Shown in pieces: positions 63,319 to 64,000 of a stretch of 64,000 nt of DNA. Source of the stretch: Methylobacterium sp. FF17 (GTDB lineage: Bacteria > Pseudomonadota > Alphaproteobacteria > Rhizobiales > Beijerinckiaceae); contig NZ_CP107532.1 of assembly GCF_025813715.1 (NCBI RefSeq), positions 5,398,501 to 5,462,500 on the forward strand, read 5' to 3'. How positions within the stretch are numbered: the first letter of the stretch is position 1; each line of letters begins with the position of its first letter. Under the pieces are notes generated by a model. That model saw nothing but the letters and a program-made list of their open reading frames with translations. It did not search any database and had not been told where the DNA came from. A program made the position numbers and the translations under genes.

Positions 63319-64000
63319 CTAGGCCCGTTCCCTCGCCCGAGGGATGGCAAGCGATGGGTTCGCGAACCCGCGCGCGATGCGCGAGAACTCCGGTGTGCGC
63401 AGATACCCGTAGGACTTGTGGTGGTTCGGCTCGCCGTCCGGCCGCCGGTAGCCGTTCACCACGCGCCGGTCGACCACATGCGAACCACGGCCGTTCGGCT
63501 CGAAGACCGCCTTCAGGGCTCCCATGATCGCGACGACGTCGTCGCCGTCGGCAAGGTTCGTCCACTGCCCGACGGTGTCCGGCACCCTCGGGCGTCCGTG
63601 CTCCGACTCGATCTTCAGCCTCACCTTCGCCAATCCGAGCGGCGAGCCGGCGGTCACGAGGTGCTCGACCCGCAAGGAGGGATCCTCGCGTTCCAGCATG
63701 CGCAGCACGTCGTAGGCAACGACCGATCCCATCGAGTGCGCAACGAGCAGGATGCGATGGTCCCTGAAGGCCCGCAGGCGTTCGGCCAGCCGGGCCCGGA
63801 CCCGCCGCGCGAATGCCTGGTCGACGTGGTAATGCCAGAGGTCGTCGAAGCGATGTTCCAGGATCAGGTCGTCGACGAGCGTGACGCCTGTCATCTTCTC
63901 GATGGTGTCGATGCCCGCGTATACCGGCGCCAGGACGTCCTTGGCCGTGGTTTCCGGCGCCTCGTCGCCCCCGGGGAGCGGTCCAGCGCCGTCGTAGGGC
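63319..64000 (-). CDS. Alpha/beta-hydrolase-fold protein, C-terminal part (runs off the window)
   Basis: The frame continues to the right window edge, so the N-terminus is missing. The visible 226 residues include the nucleophile elbow ILLVAHSMGSVVAYDVL (Ser in HSMG). AGSPLGLAKVRLKIESEHGR and WTNLADGDDVVAIMGALK follow. A His in GSHVVDRRVVNGYRRPDGEP or NHHKSYGYL may complete the triad. This resembles lipase/esterase-like serine hydrolases of unknown substrate. The upstream PETTAKDVLAPVYAGIDTIE lies at the edge. Confidence 0.8.
   Translation of the reverse strand, partial: PYDGAGPLPGGDEAPETTAKDVLAPVYAGIDTIEKMTGVTLVDDLILEHRFDDLWHYHVDQAFARRVRARLAERLRAFRDHRILLVAHSMGSVVAYDVLRMLEREDPSLRVEHLVTAGSPLGLAKVRLKIESEHGRPRVPDTVGQWTNLADGDDVVAIMGALKAVFEPNGRGSHVVDRRVVNGYRRPDGEPNHHKSYGYLRTPEFSRIARGFANPSLAIPRARERA

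Noticed and set aside
1..64000. CRISPR arrays, tRNA and rRNA genes
   Set aside because: I scanned for regular spacer-repeat patterns and for tRNA-like cloverleaf ends with a TTCGA loop and saw none. A tRNAscan-SE and CRISPR-finder run would settle it.

Overview
This is a GC-rich window (clearly well above 60 percent G+C) from an alphaproteobacterium. The gene set fits Methylobacterium/Methylorubrum or a close relative: homospermidine synthase, hydroxysqualene dehydroxylase (hopanoid pathway), an EcfG-type sigma factor with matching GGAAC-N16-CGTT promoters, a FixL-like haem-PAS sensor, a bo3-type quinol oxidase and several sensor kinases. The genus is inferred from gene content and codon style; no 16S or other marker gene is present. 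I found no tRNA, rRNA or CRISPR array.

Layout. 1-2 kb: a truncated FixL-like PAS protein, then about 1.2 kb of non-coding DNA with a recurring GATAA...GCGAAGCA motif. 2-5.7 kb: a coupled MarR regulator / FUSC efflux / DUF1656 / HlyD operon (aromatic-acid type efflux). 5.9-15 kb: TadG-like protein, Rnk-like GreA/GreB-fold protein, homospermidine synthase with a three-hairpin leader, hpnE, universal stress protein and a ChaA-like antiporter. 15-18 kb: two VOC (glyoxalase-fold) genes, one cut in two by an IS481-family element whose 6-bp target duplication supplies the transposase stop codon. 18.4-21.7 kb: secreted M20 amidohydrolase, TRIC-type channel, L,D-transpeptidase and, upstream of the last, a complete tandem glycine riboswitch with no glycine-cleavage genes. 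21.8-25.8 kb: a decay zone with an IscB C-terminal remnant joined to a truncated zeta-toxin gene, an intact antitoxin-like gene, a DUF892 gene, an EcfG sigma factor carrying a NepR-like N-terminus, and a DHH phosphoesterase pseudogene.

26-39.5 kb is stress-related: a DUF892/DUF3140 operon behind a perfect EcfG promoter, class II photolyase plus a decayed copy of its 5' end, a toxin-antitoxin pair with a nonsense codon in the toxin, DUF2252, a YqcI/YcgG + glutamine amidotransferase operon, a thioredoxin-reductase-like flavoprotein, YidB, and a coupled DUF2382 operon. 40-50 kb: a large hybrid histidine kinase, a Crp/Fnr regulator, and an MFS gene followed by cyoABCD. 50-64 kb: small stress-type proteins, hemN behind an FNR/FixK box, a diguanylate cyclase, a fused AI-2E-family permease, a second hybrid kinase, a stand-alone receiver protein and the C-terminal part of an alpha/beta hydrolase.

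Two regulatory themes run through the window. One is the alphaproteobacterial general stress response (EcfG sigma gene plus promoters at 26.1, 54.2 and possibly 62.5 kb). The other is oxygen sensing (FixL-like PAS, Crp/Fnr protein with a possible self-site, FNR box at hemN, quinol oxidase). The observations most worth following are the glycine riboswitch upstream of an L,D-transpeptidase, the NepR-like/EcfG fusion, the IscB remnant inside a toxin-antitoxin locus, and the IS481 insertion.
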